A stretch of DNA of 64,000 nt from Burkholderia vietnamiensis LMG 10929 (lineage in GTDB: Bacteria > Pseudomonadota > Gammaproteobacteria > Burkholderiales > Burkholderiaceae). The stretch covers positions 1,922,001 through 1,986,000 of the forward strand of contig NZ_CP009630.1 of the NCBI RefSeq assembly GCF_000959445.1, given 5' to 3'. The translations under genes and the position numbers were made by a program. Shown here one piece after another: positions 26,610 to 35,266 of this stretch (its first letter is position 1; each line of letters begins with the position of its first letter). The notes under the pieces were generated by a model, which was not told the DNA's origin, made no database searches, and was given only the letters and a program-made list of their open reading frames with translations.

Positions 26610-26960
26610 ATGAACAAGACCTCGCATCTCTCGACCGTCCTCGCGATCAGCGCGTCCTTCCTGCTCTGCGCTGCGCCGCTCACGCATGCCCAGACCCAGG
26701 CGTCGTCGACCGACAGCAGCATGACCAGCGAGTCGAATCAGCCGGTGACCGACACGTGGATCACAACCAAGGTGAAGAGCGAACTCGCCGCCACCGACGG
26801 TGTGAAGAGCACCGACATCAGCGTGAAGACCGTCGACGGCGTCGTCACGCTGACCGGCGTACTGCCGACCCGCACCGCAGTGAAGAAGGCCGTCGCCGTC
26901 ACGCGTTCGATCAAGGGCGTGAAGCACGTCGACGCGGCGGGACTGAAACCGAAGGCGTGA
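26610..26960 (+). CDS. periplasmic BON-domain protein (OsmY-like)
   Basis: The 116-residue protein has a signal peptide (MNKTSHLSTVLAISASFLLC, cleavage near THAQ), a Ser/Thr-rich linker and one BON domain (about 48-114: DTWITTKVKSELAATDGVK, GVVTLTGVLPTRTAVKKAV and IKGVKHVD). BON proteins of this size resemble half of OsmY and bind membranes or respond to osmotic stress. GAAGGAG precedes the ATG. It belongs to the small stress-type gene run ending in a terminator at 27.4 kb. Confidence 0.9.
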   Translation: MNKTSHLSTVLAISASFLLCAAPLTHAQTQASSTDSSMTSESNQPVTDTWITTKVKSELAATDGVKSTDISVKTVDGVVTLTGVLPTRTAVKKAVAVTRSIKGVKHVDAAGLKPKA

Positions 26961-27010
26961 ACCGTTGCGCGCCCGAGCGCCGCACTTTTTTCCCCTAACT
27001 CGAGGAGCAA

Positions 27011-27211
27011 ATGATGAACGAAGACAAGATCAAGGGCCAATGGAAGCAGCTCACCGGCAAGGTCAAGGCGAAGTGGGGCAAGCTGACCGATGACGACCTG
27101 GCCGTCGCCGAAGGCAACCGCGACTATCTGGTCGGCAAGATCCAGGAGCGTTACGGGATCGCCCGCGACGAAGCCGAGCGACAACTGAAGGACTTCGATA
27201 GCGGGCTGTAA
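27011..27211 (+). CDS. CsbD family stress protein
   Basis: The 66-residue protein starts MMNEDKIKGQWKQLTGKVKA, then has KWGKLTDDDLAVAEGNRDYL and KIQERYGIARDEAERQL, a full-length CsbD/YjbJ-like sequence closer to the family norm than the one at 24.1 kb. GAGGAGC is placed 5 bases before the first ATG; the second ATG (27014) is also possible. It follows the BON gene by 50 bases and probably shares its transcript. Confidence 0.92.
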   Translation: MMNEDKIKGQWKQLTGKVKAKWGKLTDDDLAVAEGNRDYLVGKIQERYGIARDEAERQLKDFDSGL

Positions 27212-27274
27212 CGAACCGGTCGTCATACCCCGCCGCGACGCGCTGCGCGTCGCGGCCACGTGGAGGACAACGAC

Positions 27275-27358
27275 ATGGGCAAGTACCTGATTGCATGGCT
27301 GCTCGGCGTGCCACTGGGCGTGCTGGTGCTGTTCTACCTCGTCATGCACCTGTTCTGA
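27275..27358 (+). CDS. 27-residue single-span membrane peptide
   Basis: The frame encodes MGKYLIAWLLGVPLGVLVLF followed by YLVMHLF, a single hydrophobic helix with one lysine at the N-terminal end. A strong ribosome-binding site (GGAGGACAACGAC) precedes the ATG and a strong terminator follows 25 bases after the stop, so it reads as the last gene of the small stress operon. It is shorter than usual gene-calling limits. The function is unknown; a membrane-stress or regulatory role is possible. Confidence 0.65.
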   Translation: MGKYLIAWLLGVPLGVLVLFYLVMHLF

Positions 27359-27383
27359 CCGATTGCGCAGTCCATTCAACGCC

Positions 27384-27419
27384 AACGGGCCGGCGGCTGT
27401 CTTCAGCCGCCGGCCCGTT
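27384..27419 (+). terminator. Rho-independent terminator of the stress-gene run
   Basis: A perfect 16-base stem (AACGGGCCGGCGGCTG/CAGCCGCCGGCCCGTT) with loop TCTT is followed by TTCTTC. It lies between convergent genes and could serve both strands. Confidence 0.85.
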
Positions 27420-27437
27420 CTTCGATGAGTAGCGCTC

Positions 27438-28472
27438 TTATGCCTGCTTCGCCGCGTTCGCCGTCATCTTGAAGATGCCCTGCGCGTTGCCCGCATCGAA
27501 ACGCAGGTCGGTCACCCAGCGGCGCGTCGCCTGGTCGAACGTGCGACGGCGCGTGATGAACTCGTAGAACGAGCCCGGCACGTTGCGCTTGACCGTGCCG
27601 CCGTCGCGCGTGCGGAACTCGCGCTCGACGACGTCCGCGCGGTAGGCCGTCTGGAACACGCGGCCCGAGCGCGAACGCTCGACTTCCGGCTTCATCGGCC
27701 GGCCCTTCGCCTTCTCGTCATCGGACAGCTTGAACACGTCGGCCACGCGGTCGGTCGCATGGTTGAACGCGTTGCCCTCGGTCGCGATCCAGGCCATCTC
27801 GGCGGATTCGAGCAGCAGCGTGTCGTAGTCGAGCTCGCTCGGCACATCGTGCTGGCGCGCGAACGCGCCGACGATCTCGGGCAGCAGCGCGTGCGCCGCA
27901 TCGATCGGCAGCCAGCCTTCGCGCTCGATCTCCCACAGCAGCGCGACGGCCGCCGGCGACAGCGGATCGCGCGACGAGCTCACCACGTTCGTCACCGCCT
28001 GCTGGAATTCCTTCGAGAAACGCTCCGGATGCAATTCGCTGACGAAGAACTGGGCGATCTCGTCGGGCGCGTCTTCGTGCGCATAGGCGCGGCCGGTCAT
28101 GCCTAGCTTGTCGAGCGGATAGCGGCCGTTCAGCCGGAAGCCGAGCGGACGCAGGATGCGCGTGAACGCCGCCTCGCCCGGCGGCAGCGCGCCCGTATGC
28201 GGCCAGCGCACCGTGCGCAGCGCGCCATGATCGAAGTAGACCGAGCCGCCGCCCTCGACCGCGTCGGCCGTGTACGCGCGCCCGTTCGCTGAACGCTCGA
28301 GCAGCCCTTCGAACAGCGCCATGTTCATCGCCTGCGCGATTTCCGCGCGCGTGACGACGTCGGTTTCCCATTCTTCGAGGATGGACGGCATGTTCAACGT
28401 CGCGAACAGGGCGTCGGTCTTTGCCTGTCCCAGCAGCCGGGTCAGCAGGCTTTCGATATTCGGATTGCGCAT
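27438..28472 (-). CDS. 2-oxoadipate dioxygenase/decarboxylase-like protein (DUF1338, HglS family)
   Basis: This 344-residue protein resembles the DUF1338 family, whose Pseudomonas putida member HglS turns 2-oxoadipate into D-2-hydroxyglutarate in lysine catabolism. Visible family-like stretches are NPNIESLLTRLLGQAKTDAL at the start, GSVYFDHGALRTVRWP (likely metal histidine), GFRLNGRYPLDKLGMTGRAYAH and a late GSFYEFITRRR. The fold is related to the VOC superfamily with Fe(II). The start at 28472 (MRNPN) is preferred over longer frames. It is divergent from a LysR regulator gene 221 bases away, which probably controls it. The family assignment is good, the exact substrate is by homology. Confidence 0.85.
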   Translation of the reverse strand: MRNPNIESLLTRLLGQAKTDALFATLNMPSILEEWETDVVTRAEIAQAMNMALFEGLLERSANGRAYTADAVEGGGSVYFDHGALRTVRWPHTGALPPGEAAFTRILRPLGFRLNGRYPLDKLGMTGRAYAHEDAPDEIAQFFVSELHPERFSKEFQQAVTNVVSSSRDPLSPAAVALLWEIEREGWLPIDAAHALLPEIVGAFARQHDVPSELDYDTLLLESAEMAWIATEGNAFNHATDRVADVFKLSDDEKAKGRPMKPEVERSRSGRVFQTAYRADVVEREFRTRDGGTVKRNVPGSFYEFITRRRTFDQATRRWVTDLRFDAGNAQGIFKMTANAAKQA

Positions 28473-28693
28473 CGGGTTTCTCGGTTCGGGGCATCGCCGG
28501 CAAACGCGCCGGCCACTCGGCGGCCAGGCGCCCCACTGGCGCGCCTGGCCTTGCGTGGGATGCATTATTCAAAGGCTTGCAGCCGCCCGTAAAGCGAGAT
28601 TAAATTGAGATGTGATGAGTTTTTGGAATCAGTCGGCGTTCTCGCCGCTGTGGGCCGCCCCTGCGGCCCCGTTCGTCGGACACAACGAGCATC

Positions 28694-29638
28694 ATGCGCA
28701 AATTCAAGATTCCCAACATGGGGGCGCTCGTGGCTTTCGAAGCCGCAGCGCGCCACGAGAGCTTCACGCACGCGGCGAAAGAGCTGTTCCTCACCGAAAG
28801 CGCGGTATCGCGGCAGATCGCGACGCTCGAAGCGAGCCTCGGCGTGCGGCTGTTCGCGCGCGTGAAGCAGCGCGTGGTGCTCACGCGCGCCGGCAAGCTG
28901 TACGGCACGCAGGTGCGGCGTGCGCTCGAAGCGCTCGATCGCGACACGCTGTCGATCATCGCGCACGGCAGCGGCGGCGGCTACCTGGAGCTCGCGGTGC
29001 TGCCGACCTTCGCGTCGCACTGGCTGATTCCGCGCATCAAGAGCTTCTACGACCACACGCCTGACGTGCGCGTCAACATGGGCAGCCGCACCGATCTGTT
29101 CTCGTTCGAGGACACACATTTCGAAGCGGCGATCCACTACGGCAAGCCGACCTGGCCCGGCACGTCGTCCGACTACCTGTTCGGCGAAGAAGTCGTGCCG
29201 ATCTGCGCGCCCGCGCTGCTCGAGCGCCCGGTCGAACGCGTGGAGGATCTGCTCGCCTATCCGCTGCTGCACTCGACGACGCGCCCCGGCGCGTGGGCGC
29301 AGTGGTTCGAGACGCATGGCGTCGAGGACATCCGCACGATGCAGGGCGTGCGCTACGAGCTGCATACGATGCTGATCAGCGCGGCGGCGGCCGGGCTCGG
29401 GATCGCGCTGGTGCCGAAGTTCTTCGTCGAGCAGCAGTTGCACCAGCTCGGGCTGGTCGTGCCGTGCGATGCCGCGACGGTCGGCGATTCCGCGTACTAC
29501 CTCGTGTATCCGACGGAGTTCAGTCACAGCAAGCCGCTCGAGTCGTTCCGCGCGTGGTTGCTGGAGCAGGCGAGCGCGTATGCGGCGCCCGGGCGCGACG
29601 CGCTCGGCGACGCGGAGGATGACGAAGACGTGGCGTGA
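28694..29638 (+). CDS. LysR-family transcription regulator
   Basis: The 314-residue protein has an N-terminal winged helix (PNMGALVAFEAAARHESFTHA, then ESAVSRQIATLEASLGVRLF) and a C-terminal effector domain with IAVLP-like, LPTFASHWLIPRI and GLGIALVPKFFVEQQL stretches, as in GcvA/AmpR-type regulators. It is divergent from the HglS-like gene and precedes the aldehyde dehydrogenase gene, so it may control one or both. A TTGCGC-N11-GCGCAA dyad lies downstream, before the dehydrogenase. The last 25 residues are an acidic tail (DAEDDEDVA). Confidence 0.93.
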   Translation: MRKFKIPNMGALVAFEAAARHESFTHAAKELFLTESAVSRQIATLEASLGVRLFARVKQRVVLTRAGKLYGTQVRRALEALDRDTLSIIAHGSGGGYLELAVLPTFASHWLIPRIKSFYDHTPDVRVNMGSRTDLFSFEDTHFEAAIHYGKPTWPGTSSDYLFGEEVVPICAPALLERPVERVEDLLAYPLLHSTTRPGAWAQWFETHGVEDIRTMQGVRYELHTMLISAAAAGLGIALVPKFFVEQQLHQLGLVVPCDAATVGDSAYYLVYPTEFSHSKPLESFRAWLLEQASAYAAPGRDALGDAEDDEDVA

Positions 29639-29835
29639 CGGCGCCGTGGCGCGGCAGGACCCGGTGCGCGCCGGGCGGGCAACCCCACCCCGGCGCTCCG
29701 GGCAGCCGATCTTGCTTCGGCAACGCGACGGACCTTGCTTCGCTCGTTGACTTCGTGTGTTTTCTCTCAGGTTCCGGGCATTTTTGCTTCGTCGCGTCGG
29801 GCCATTATCCGCCCAAAGCGGCCGAAGTGAAACGT

Positions 29836-29858
29836 TTGCGCATGCGGCGAACGCGCAA
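29836..29858. promoter_or_regulatory. LysR-type dyad in the 460-base gap before the aldehyde dehydrogenase
   Basis: The gap 29639-30098 holds no gene. It contains TTGCGC, 11 bases, then GCGCAA, a perfect inverted repeat of the 6-N11-6 form typical of LysR sites, 241 bases before the dehydrogenase start. A weaker GGAAC-TG-GTTCC dyad lies at 29952-29963. Confidence 0.45.
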
Positions 29859-30098
29859 TTCCGCGGATTCCGAAACATTCCTACAAAGCGCTTACGCTCG
29901 AGACGCCTGCGTTCTGCACTGGTTGCAATCGGCGCGGCATTCGCTTTTAATGGAACTGGTTCCAATCCGCGTTTCGGTGGTCGATCTGCATGACGCCTCG
30001 TCGTGCGCGCGTCATGATGGCGGTTCAGGATCGCCTCCATTCGGCCCAGGATTGCGCATCGCTCCCGTCCTTCCGGACACCTGTCAAACGAGACCGTC

Positions 30099-31727
30099 AT
30101 GCCCGACTCCGCTTCGCTGCAGCAGCTGTTTCCCGCTCATCAGGACATTCCCGCCGAGTTCCGTCTCGCCGCGCCGATCCATCAGCGCGTATCGTTGGTC
30201 GACGGCGAACTGCGCGCGTGGGACGGCGCGACCAAGACCGTGCTGTCGCCCGTGTGCGTGCGCGAAGCCGACGGCAGCGTCGCGCAGCTGGAGATCGGCA
30301 GCTATCCGGTGATGGGCGAGACGGAAAGCGACGCGGCGCTCGACGCCGCGGTGCGCGCGTACGATTCGGGCCGCGGCGAATGGCCGACGATGAAGGTCGA
30401 GCAGCGCATCGCGTGCATGCAGGACTTCATCCGGCGGATGGTCGCGCAGCGCGAGCGGGTCGTGAACCTGATCATGTGGGAGATCGGCAAGAGCCTTGCC
30501 GATTCGCAGAAGGAGTTCGATCGCACCGTCACCTACATGACGCAGACGATCGATGCGCTGAAGGAGCTCGACAACGCGAACTCGCGTTTCGTGATCGCCG
30601 AAGGCACGATCGGGCAGATTCGCCGCACGCCGCTCGGCGTCGTGCTGTGCATGGGCCCGTACAACTATCCGTTGAATGAGACCTTCGCGACGTTGATCCC
30701 CGCGCTGCTGATGGGCAACACCGTCGTGTTCAAGCCGCCTCAGTACGGCACGCTGCTGTTCGAGCCGCTGCTCGACGCGTTCCGCGCCGCGTTTCCGAAA
30801 GGCGTGATCAACACCATCTACGCGCCGGGCGCGGTCGTCGTGCCGCACATGCTGGCCTCGGGCAAGATCAACGTGCTTGCGCTGATCGGTTCGAGCAAGG
30901 TCGCCGATCACCTGAAGAAGCAGCATCCGAAGTCGCACCGGCTGCGCGCGATTCTGGGCCTCGATGCGAAGAACGCGGCGATCGTGCTGCCCGATGCCGA
31001 CCTCGACCTCACCGTCAAGGAATGCCTGCTCGGCGCGCTGTCGTTCAACGGGCAGCGCTGCACAGCGCTGAAGATGCTGCTCGTGCATCGGTCGATCGTC
31101 GACGAATTCCTGAAGCGTTTCACCGCCGCGCTCGAGCAGTTGAAGATCGGCATGCCGTGGGAGAAAGGCGTCGGCATCACGCCGCTGCCGGGCATGCATC
31201 GCACCGCGTACATGACCGACGCGATCGACGACGCGAAGGCGAAGGGCGCGCAGGTCGTCAATGCGTCGGGCGGCGAATTCAGCAAGACGCTGTTCTATCC
31301 GGCCGTCGTGTATCCGGTGTCGGAAGGGATGAGGCTGTATCGCGAAGAGCAGTTCGGGCCGATCATTCCGGTCGCGCCGTTCGACGACGTGGAGACCGCG
31401 CTCGACTACGTGACGACGTCGGAGCATGGCCAGCAGGTGAGCATCTTCGGTTCAGATCCGGCGCAGATCGGCGCGCTCGTCGACCCGCTCGTGAACCAGG
31501 TGTGCCGCGTGAACATCAATTGCCAGTGTCAGCGCGGGCCGGACGTGTTCCCGTTCGCGGGGCGCAAGGACTCCGCGGAAGGCACGCTGTCGGTGACCGA
31601 TGCGCTGCGTGCGTTCTCGATCCGCTCGATGGTCGCGGCCAAGCAGACCGACGGCAGCAAGCAATTGCTCGACTCGATCGTGTCGGATCACCACTCGAAG
31701 TTCATCAACACGGGCTTCATTTTCTGA
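30099..31727 (+). CDS. aldehyde dehydrogenase, NADP-dependent GAPDH-like subgroup
   Basis: The 542-residue protein is an aldehyde dehydrogenase superfamily member with the cofactor and oxyanion asparagine in GPYNYP (186-191) and the catalytic cysteine in FNGQRCTALK (C321). It resembles non-phosphorylating glyceraldehyde-3-phosphate dehydrogenase annotations, but the usual ELGGK segment reads GLDAK (287-291), so the general-base glutamate seems absent. The first 60 residues are an extra N-terminal stretch. It is downstream of a LysR regulator and may act in the same pathway as the HglS-like enzyme, such as lysine or C5/C6 dicarboxylate semialdehyde oxidation; this is inference. Confidence 0.9.
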   Translation: MPDSASLQQLFPAHQDIPAEFRLAAPIHQRVSLVDGELRAWDGATKTVLSPVCVREADGSVAQLEIGSYPVMGETESDAALDAAVRAYDSGRGEWPTMKVEQRIACMQDFIRRMVAQRERVVNLIMWEIGKSLADSQKEFDRTVTYMTQTIDALKELDNANSRFVIAEGTIGQIRRTPLGVVLCMGPYNYPLNETFATLIPALLMGNTVVFKPPQYGTLLFEPLLDAFRAAFPKGVINTIYAPGAVVVPHMLASGKINVLALIGSSKVADHLKKQHPKSHRLRAILGLDAKNAAIVLPDADLDLTVKECLLGALSFNGQRCTALKMLLVHRSIVDEFLKRFTAALEQLKIGMPWEKGVGITPLPGMHRTAYMTDAIDDAKAKGAQVVNASGGEFSKTLFYPAVVYPVSEGMRLYREEQFGPIIPVAPFDDVETALDYVTTSEHGQQVSIFGSDPAQIGALVDPLVNQVCRVNINCQCQRGPDVFPFAGRKDSAEGTLSVTDALRAFSIRSMVAAKQTDGSKQLLDSIVSDHHSKFINTGFIF

Positions 31728-31836
31728 CGTGCGGTTGGAGTGGTGCGGTGGGCGCTCGCGCGTGGGACGTGCGCGGCGCGAGCGCTACCGCGAGATGCCC
31801 GTCGGGCGCTGGAGTACGCCTGCCAGGGTTGCCGGT

Positions 31837-32073
31837 CTACGAAGCCAGCACGACGCCCGTAGTCAGCGCGGCAAGCCCCGCGGGCCAACATTGAATCAAC
31901 ACGCGCCCCGCACGCTCGCGCCGCGCGTACGCCCACAGATAGAACGGCACGAACATTCCCACGATTCCCTTGACAGGGTTGGTGAGAAAAACATGAATCC
32001 CGATTCCGATCTGCGAAAGAATGATCGACGCCAAGCCGACAATGATCAGAATCGATCCCAGTGAATGCGTCAT
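31837..32073 (-). CDS. small two-span membrane protein
   Basis: The 78-residue protein has two to three hydrophobic segments (about 4-30, 37-50 and 60-77) with basic residues YARRERAGR between the last two. GGAG lies upstream of the ATG at 32071-32073. I recognise no specific family. It is the last of a series of minus-strand envelope genes and is separated from the lipoprotein gene upstream by a terminator, so it probably has its own promoter. Confidence 0.65.
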   Translation of the reverse strand: MTHSLGSILIIVGLASIILSQIGIGIHVFLTNPVKGIVGMFVPFYLWAYARRERAGRVLIQCWPAGLAALTTGVVLAS

Positions 32074-32095
32074 CGCACGTCTTCTCCAGTGAAGA

Positions 32096-32115
32096 ACGCC
32101 CGCTTGCGCGGGCGT
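32096..32115 (-). terminator. Rho-independent terminator after the DUF2846-like lipoprotein gene
   Basis: An 8-base stem ACGCCCGC/GCGGGCGT with a 4-base loop is followed on the minus strand by TTCTTC. It lies 28 bases after the lipoprotein stop. Confidence 0.7.
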
Positions 32116-32143
32116 GGTTGCAAGCACTAGCAGCAATACGCGG

Positions 32144-32608
32144 TCACTTGGCAGTATCAGGCTGATCGGACTTCAGAACCGTCAGCTTCGATTCTTTCAC
32201 GCCGGTTTGTCCAGTGACGTCGTCGACGAGTTGGAGCTTGTTGCGGGCGTACATGACGCCCATCTTGACCTCCTGCCATACGTAATAAATCTTCCCTGCG
32301 ACCGTATCCACGTCCAGCGTCGAGTCGTTTTCAGCCATCGACACCAATTGATGGTGACCGGGGTCGACCTCGCTATACAGGTAAGTCCTCGCGCCCGTCG
32401 TGCCGAGAATCTTCCCGTCGAGCGTCACCGGCATCTTGACGGCCCCGCCCATGCTCTCGTTTCGATACACGTAAATCGCGGCCTTATCGTGCGGAGCGTT
32501 GAAGGTCTTCAGCTCGGCATCGCGCTGCGGATCCCCCATCGGTACCGACGCACAACCGGCCAGAATCGACAGTGAAACGCCGATCGCGAACAATTTCTTC
32601 AATTTCAT
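32144..32608 (-). CDS. lipoprotein, DUF2846-like
   Basis: The 154-residue protein has a lipoprotein signal (MKLKKLFAIGVSLSILAGCA, lipobox LAGC). The rest, with KAAIYVYRNESMGGAVKMPV, LDGKILGTTGARTYLYSEVDPG and YYVWQEVKMG, has the look of DUF2846 lipoproteins. It is likely an outer-membrane or periplasmic-face lipoprotein of unknown role. The start at 32608 gives a compact signal peptide. It lies downstream of the TPR-like lipoprotein gene, 153 bases away. Confidence 0.82.
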   Translation of the reverse strand: MKLKKLFAIGVSLSILAGCASVPMGDPQRDAELKTFNAPHDKAAIYVYRNESMGGAVKMPVTLDGKILGTTGARTYLYSEVDPGHHQLVSMAENDSTLDVDTVAGKIYYVWQEVKMGVMYARNKLQLVDDVTGQTGVKESKLTVLKSDQPDTAK

Positions 32609-32761
32609 TTTTAATGGTCCTCGTTTTTTAACAGCTAACCCCGAATCATTTTTATGCGCTGGTCGATCCATGCGTATGCCGGCTACCGCTCAGTGCCTGT
32701 TGGCGTTTGCGACGCATTATGCACGACATCTTTTTAAAGCCGTCTTTACGTCCACCGCGCC

Positions 32762-34192
32762 TTATTGAAGGACGCGTTTGCCGTACACCCATTCGATACT
32801 GCCGTAAGGCGCAATCCCATCGAGGATACGCAGCCTGCTGCGCGCGGCGTCGGCATCGCCTTTGACGAACTTCGCATAAGCGCCGAGATAGAACTGCTCT
32901 TCGGCTTCCGCCTCCTGCCGCTCCTCGCCGGACAACCCGGCATTGACGATCGAAAGCGCCTTCAGCGCGTCCTCGCCCTGCCATATGCGCAACAAGACTC
33001 CGTATTGGTTCTTGTCGTTCGCGGCGTAGTAAGTCGCGTCCCGTTCGAGCCGCGGATTCGCCAACGCGGGATCGTGGGCACGAGCCATGATGTAGCGGTA
33101 GACCAGCGCACGGTACGCATAGAAGCTCGGCCCTTCCAGCGGAGCCTCGGCATCGGCCAATGTATCGATTGCCGCCTTCCATTGCTGCAACTGAATATGC
33201 GCGAAAGTGGCCGTGACGAATCCTTCGGTATAGGTACCCAGTACACCGACGCGTGCAAGTTGTGGGTTGCGCGCCGCGAACTCGCGCGTCTTTTCTATTT
33301 CCGGAGCCAGAACCGAGAGCGCCTGCTGCGGATCGTTCAGCGAGAACAATATGCCGGCTTTCGTGGCGATCAAATCCTTGCTTTTGGCGGGATCGGCCAA
33401 TTGCAACGCCTCGTTGATTCGCGCAAGTGCTGCGTCGGATTCGCCGAGGGAATCGAGCGCGGCGGCCTCGTCCTGCAACGCCAGCGCCTTGTCGAATGCC
33501 GAATTTGCAGCCGCCTCGTGTATCCGTGCAGCCGCAAGCGCCTGTTCGTGCTTCGCTCGGAGCGGATTACCGCCCATCGAAGCTCTGAGATCTCGCAGTG
33601 AGCAATGAAGCGGACGCCCCACGGAAACCGGATGGTCGCGGACCGTAATATCCGTCATGCTCTGCGAACAGCTCTGCGTGCCATCGAACGCAAAATTGAC
33701 GTGATACACGTGCCCCTTTTCCGGCACCAAAGCGGTGACGAACGGTCCGCACGAATCCGAACGGCGGTCCATATCGTCGCCGTAGAGACCCTTGACCTGG
33801 ATTTGTACGCCGGGCTTCACGTTTACTGCGCGCGACGTCTCGGTTCTGAGGACAGCCTTGTTGAGCTTCTCGGTCAAGCTCGCAATCGACGGCAGTAGTG
33901 CTCCCCGCCCGCTATCGAAGACGGCTCCGACCGATTGGAATCCGGTGCATGCCTGATCCGACGTGCTTGTCGAAAAGCCCACCGCCATGGGCATGCCGCT
34001 CGTCGTAAAGACGATTCTTGCACCATCCTTCGGAGCGTCAACGGCGAGGTTCGTCGGTATAGAAGTATTTCTGCCTTCCTGCACCGCGGTCCTGCGTGAT
34101 GCTGCGTGCTTGGTCGCACACCCCGTGATCAAGAGAATTGACGCTAATGCCGCGCAAACGGATCGCGTCAAGGTTGTTTTGGTCGTTCGCAT
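32762..34192 (-). CDS. TPR-like lipoprotein
   Basis: The 476-residue protein has a lipoprotein signal (MRTTKTTLTRSVCAALASIL, lipobox ITGC). The first half is a beta-type domain with cysteine pairs (SDQACTGF, SDSCGPF, TQSCSQS). The second half is alanine-rich helical repeats of TPR type (EAAALDSLGESDAALARINE, IQLQQWKAAIDTLADAEAPL). It is likely a periplasmic lipoprotein and may serve as a scaffold. No Shine-Dalgarno is clear before the ATG at 34190-34192. I do not recognise a named family. Confidence 0.75.
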   Translation of the reverse strand: MRTTKTTLTRSVCAALASILLITGCATKHAASRRTAVQEGRNTSIPTNLAVDAPKDGARIVFTTSGMPMAVGFSTSTSDQACTGFQSVGAVFDSGRGALLPSIASLTEKLNKAVLRTETSRAVNVKPGVQIQVKGLYGDDMDRRSDSCGPFVTALVPEKGHVYHVNFAFDGTQSCSQSMTDITVRDHPVSVGRPLHCSLRDLRASMGGNPLRAKHEQALAAARIHEAAANSAFDKALALQDEAAALDSLGESDAALARINEALQLADPAKSKDLIATKAGILFSLNDPQQALSVLAPEIEKTREFAARNPQLARVGVLGTYTEGFVTATFAHIQLQQWKAAIDTLADAEAPLEGPSFYAYRALVYRYIMARAHDPALANPRLERDATYYAANDKNQYGVLLRIWQGEDALKALSIVNAGLSGEERQEAEAEEQFYLGAYAKFVKGDADAARSRLRILDGIAPYGSIEWVYGKRVLQ

Positions 34193-34408
34193 GAGTTTGG
34201 TTTGGTGATTTATGTCTGAATTTCGATTCACCCAATGTGCGAGTCGAATCGTATCAAAGTTCGCCAATATCCTCATCACGCGATTTGCGACGACAAGCGG
34301 CACCTCGGTTGATGTCCGAGTTGCGTTGGCGATTTTCAAACTTGCGTGATGGCGGAGCGCCACCACGCAAGCCAATACCTCGACCGTCAGGTCATCAGAA
34401 ACGTGTTG

Positions 34409-34993
34409 TCACTTCGTCAGTCGAACGACGTACAAACCGGAATCCTGCGCATTCGCGCTCAGACTGTAGTTCGGTGCAGTCGCGTACGATGCGCCCTGGG
34501 TCAGCTGCTTATAGACTACGGTCGAGCCGGACACGTCGGCGAACTCGACAACCGGCGGATTCGGATTCGGAACGGTATTGGTCGTGAAATTCAGCGTCAG
34601 TGTCGACGATGCCATCGCGTGGAGATCGCCCGAAGATTTCACCTCGTAGATGTAGTTTGCGGTTACGCCGGCCGGCGCCGGATCAGGCTTGCCCAGACAG
34701 ATGGTCAGGTCTCCGGTCTGGCCACTCGCAGGTGTCTTGACCGTCAGCGTCGCAATGCCGTCATCGGTCGTCAGGTTGAGGTTGGCGTTCGCGATGACGC
34801 TGTTGTTCGACAAACTGAGTTTCTTGTAGGTCGCCGGGCAGGAAAACGCCGCGGTCGTCGTTGTCGTAGTTTGCGACGTCGAGCCGGCCGAATTTCCCGA
34901 CGCCGCGCTGCCGCCACCGTCGCCACCGCCACCACATGCAGCAAGCACGACCACGGTGCTCATAAGACCAATCAATGCTGACTTGTTATTCAT
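34409..34993 (-). CDS. lipoprotein of unknown function
   Basis: The 194-residue protein has a lipobox (STVVVLAAC), then a low-complexity linker (GGGGDGGGSAAS, then a run of Thr) and a beta-rich domain with one cysteine pair (FSCPATYKK and TICLGKPD). GGAGAGG precedes the ATG at 34991-34993. It is probably anchored in the outer membrane with the domain displayed at the surface or in the periplasm. The long Ser/Thr/Gly linker suggests a spacer. It lies downstream of the CDI locus on the same strand. The family is not recognised. Confidence 0.7.
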   Translation of the reverse strand: MNNKSALIGLMSTVVVLAACGGGGDGGGSAASGNSAGSTSQTTTTTTAAFSCPATYKKLSLSNNSVIANANLNLTTDDGIATLTVKTPASGQTGDLTICLGKPDPAPAGVTANYIYEVKSSGDLHAMASSTLTLNFTTNTVPNPNPPVVEFADVSGSTVVYKQLTQGASYATAPNYSLSANAQDSGLYVVRLTK

Positions 34994-35266
34994 CGCCTCT
35001 CCGCAATTGTTAAACAGTTCTAAATACAACACCTACACTTCACCTGTCCGATTTTCCCTAACTCGCACAGCGTGATTCACGCATAAAAAGCGCGTGGCGA
35101 TGTTGATGCCACGCAAGGCGCCCAGGCTCAAAATGAGCGCGCAGACGCAATCAATCAGCGGCGAAACGTCAATCAAATACCGTGTGTCGCTCTTGCTTCA
35201 CGGTAATTCTCGATTCGACGCAAAGTACGTGCATACGCTCGACTGTGACCTGCAAGGGCTGCTCGC

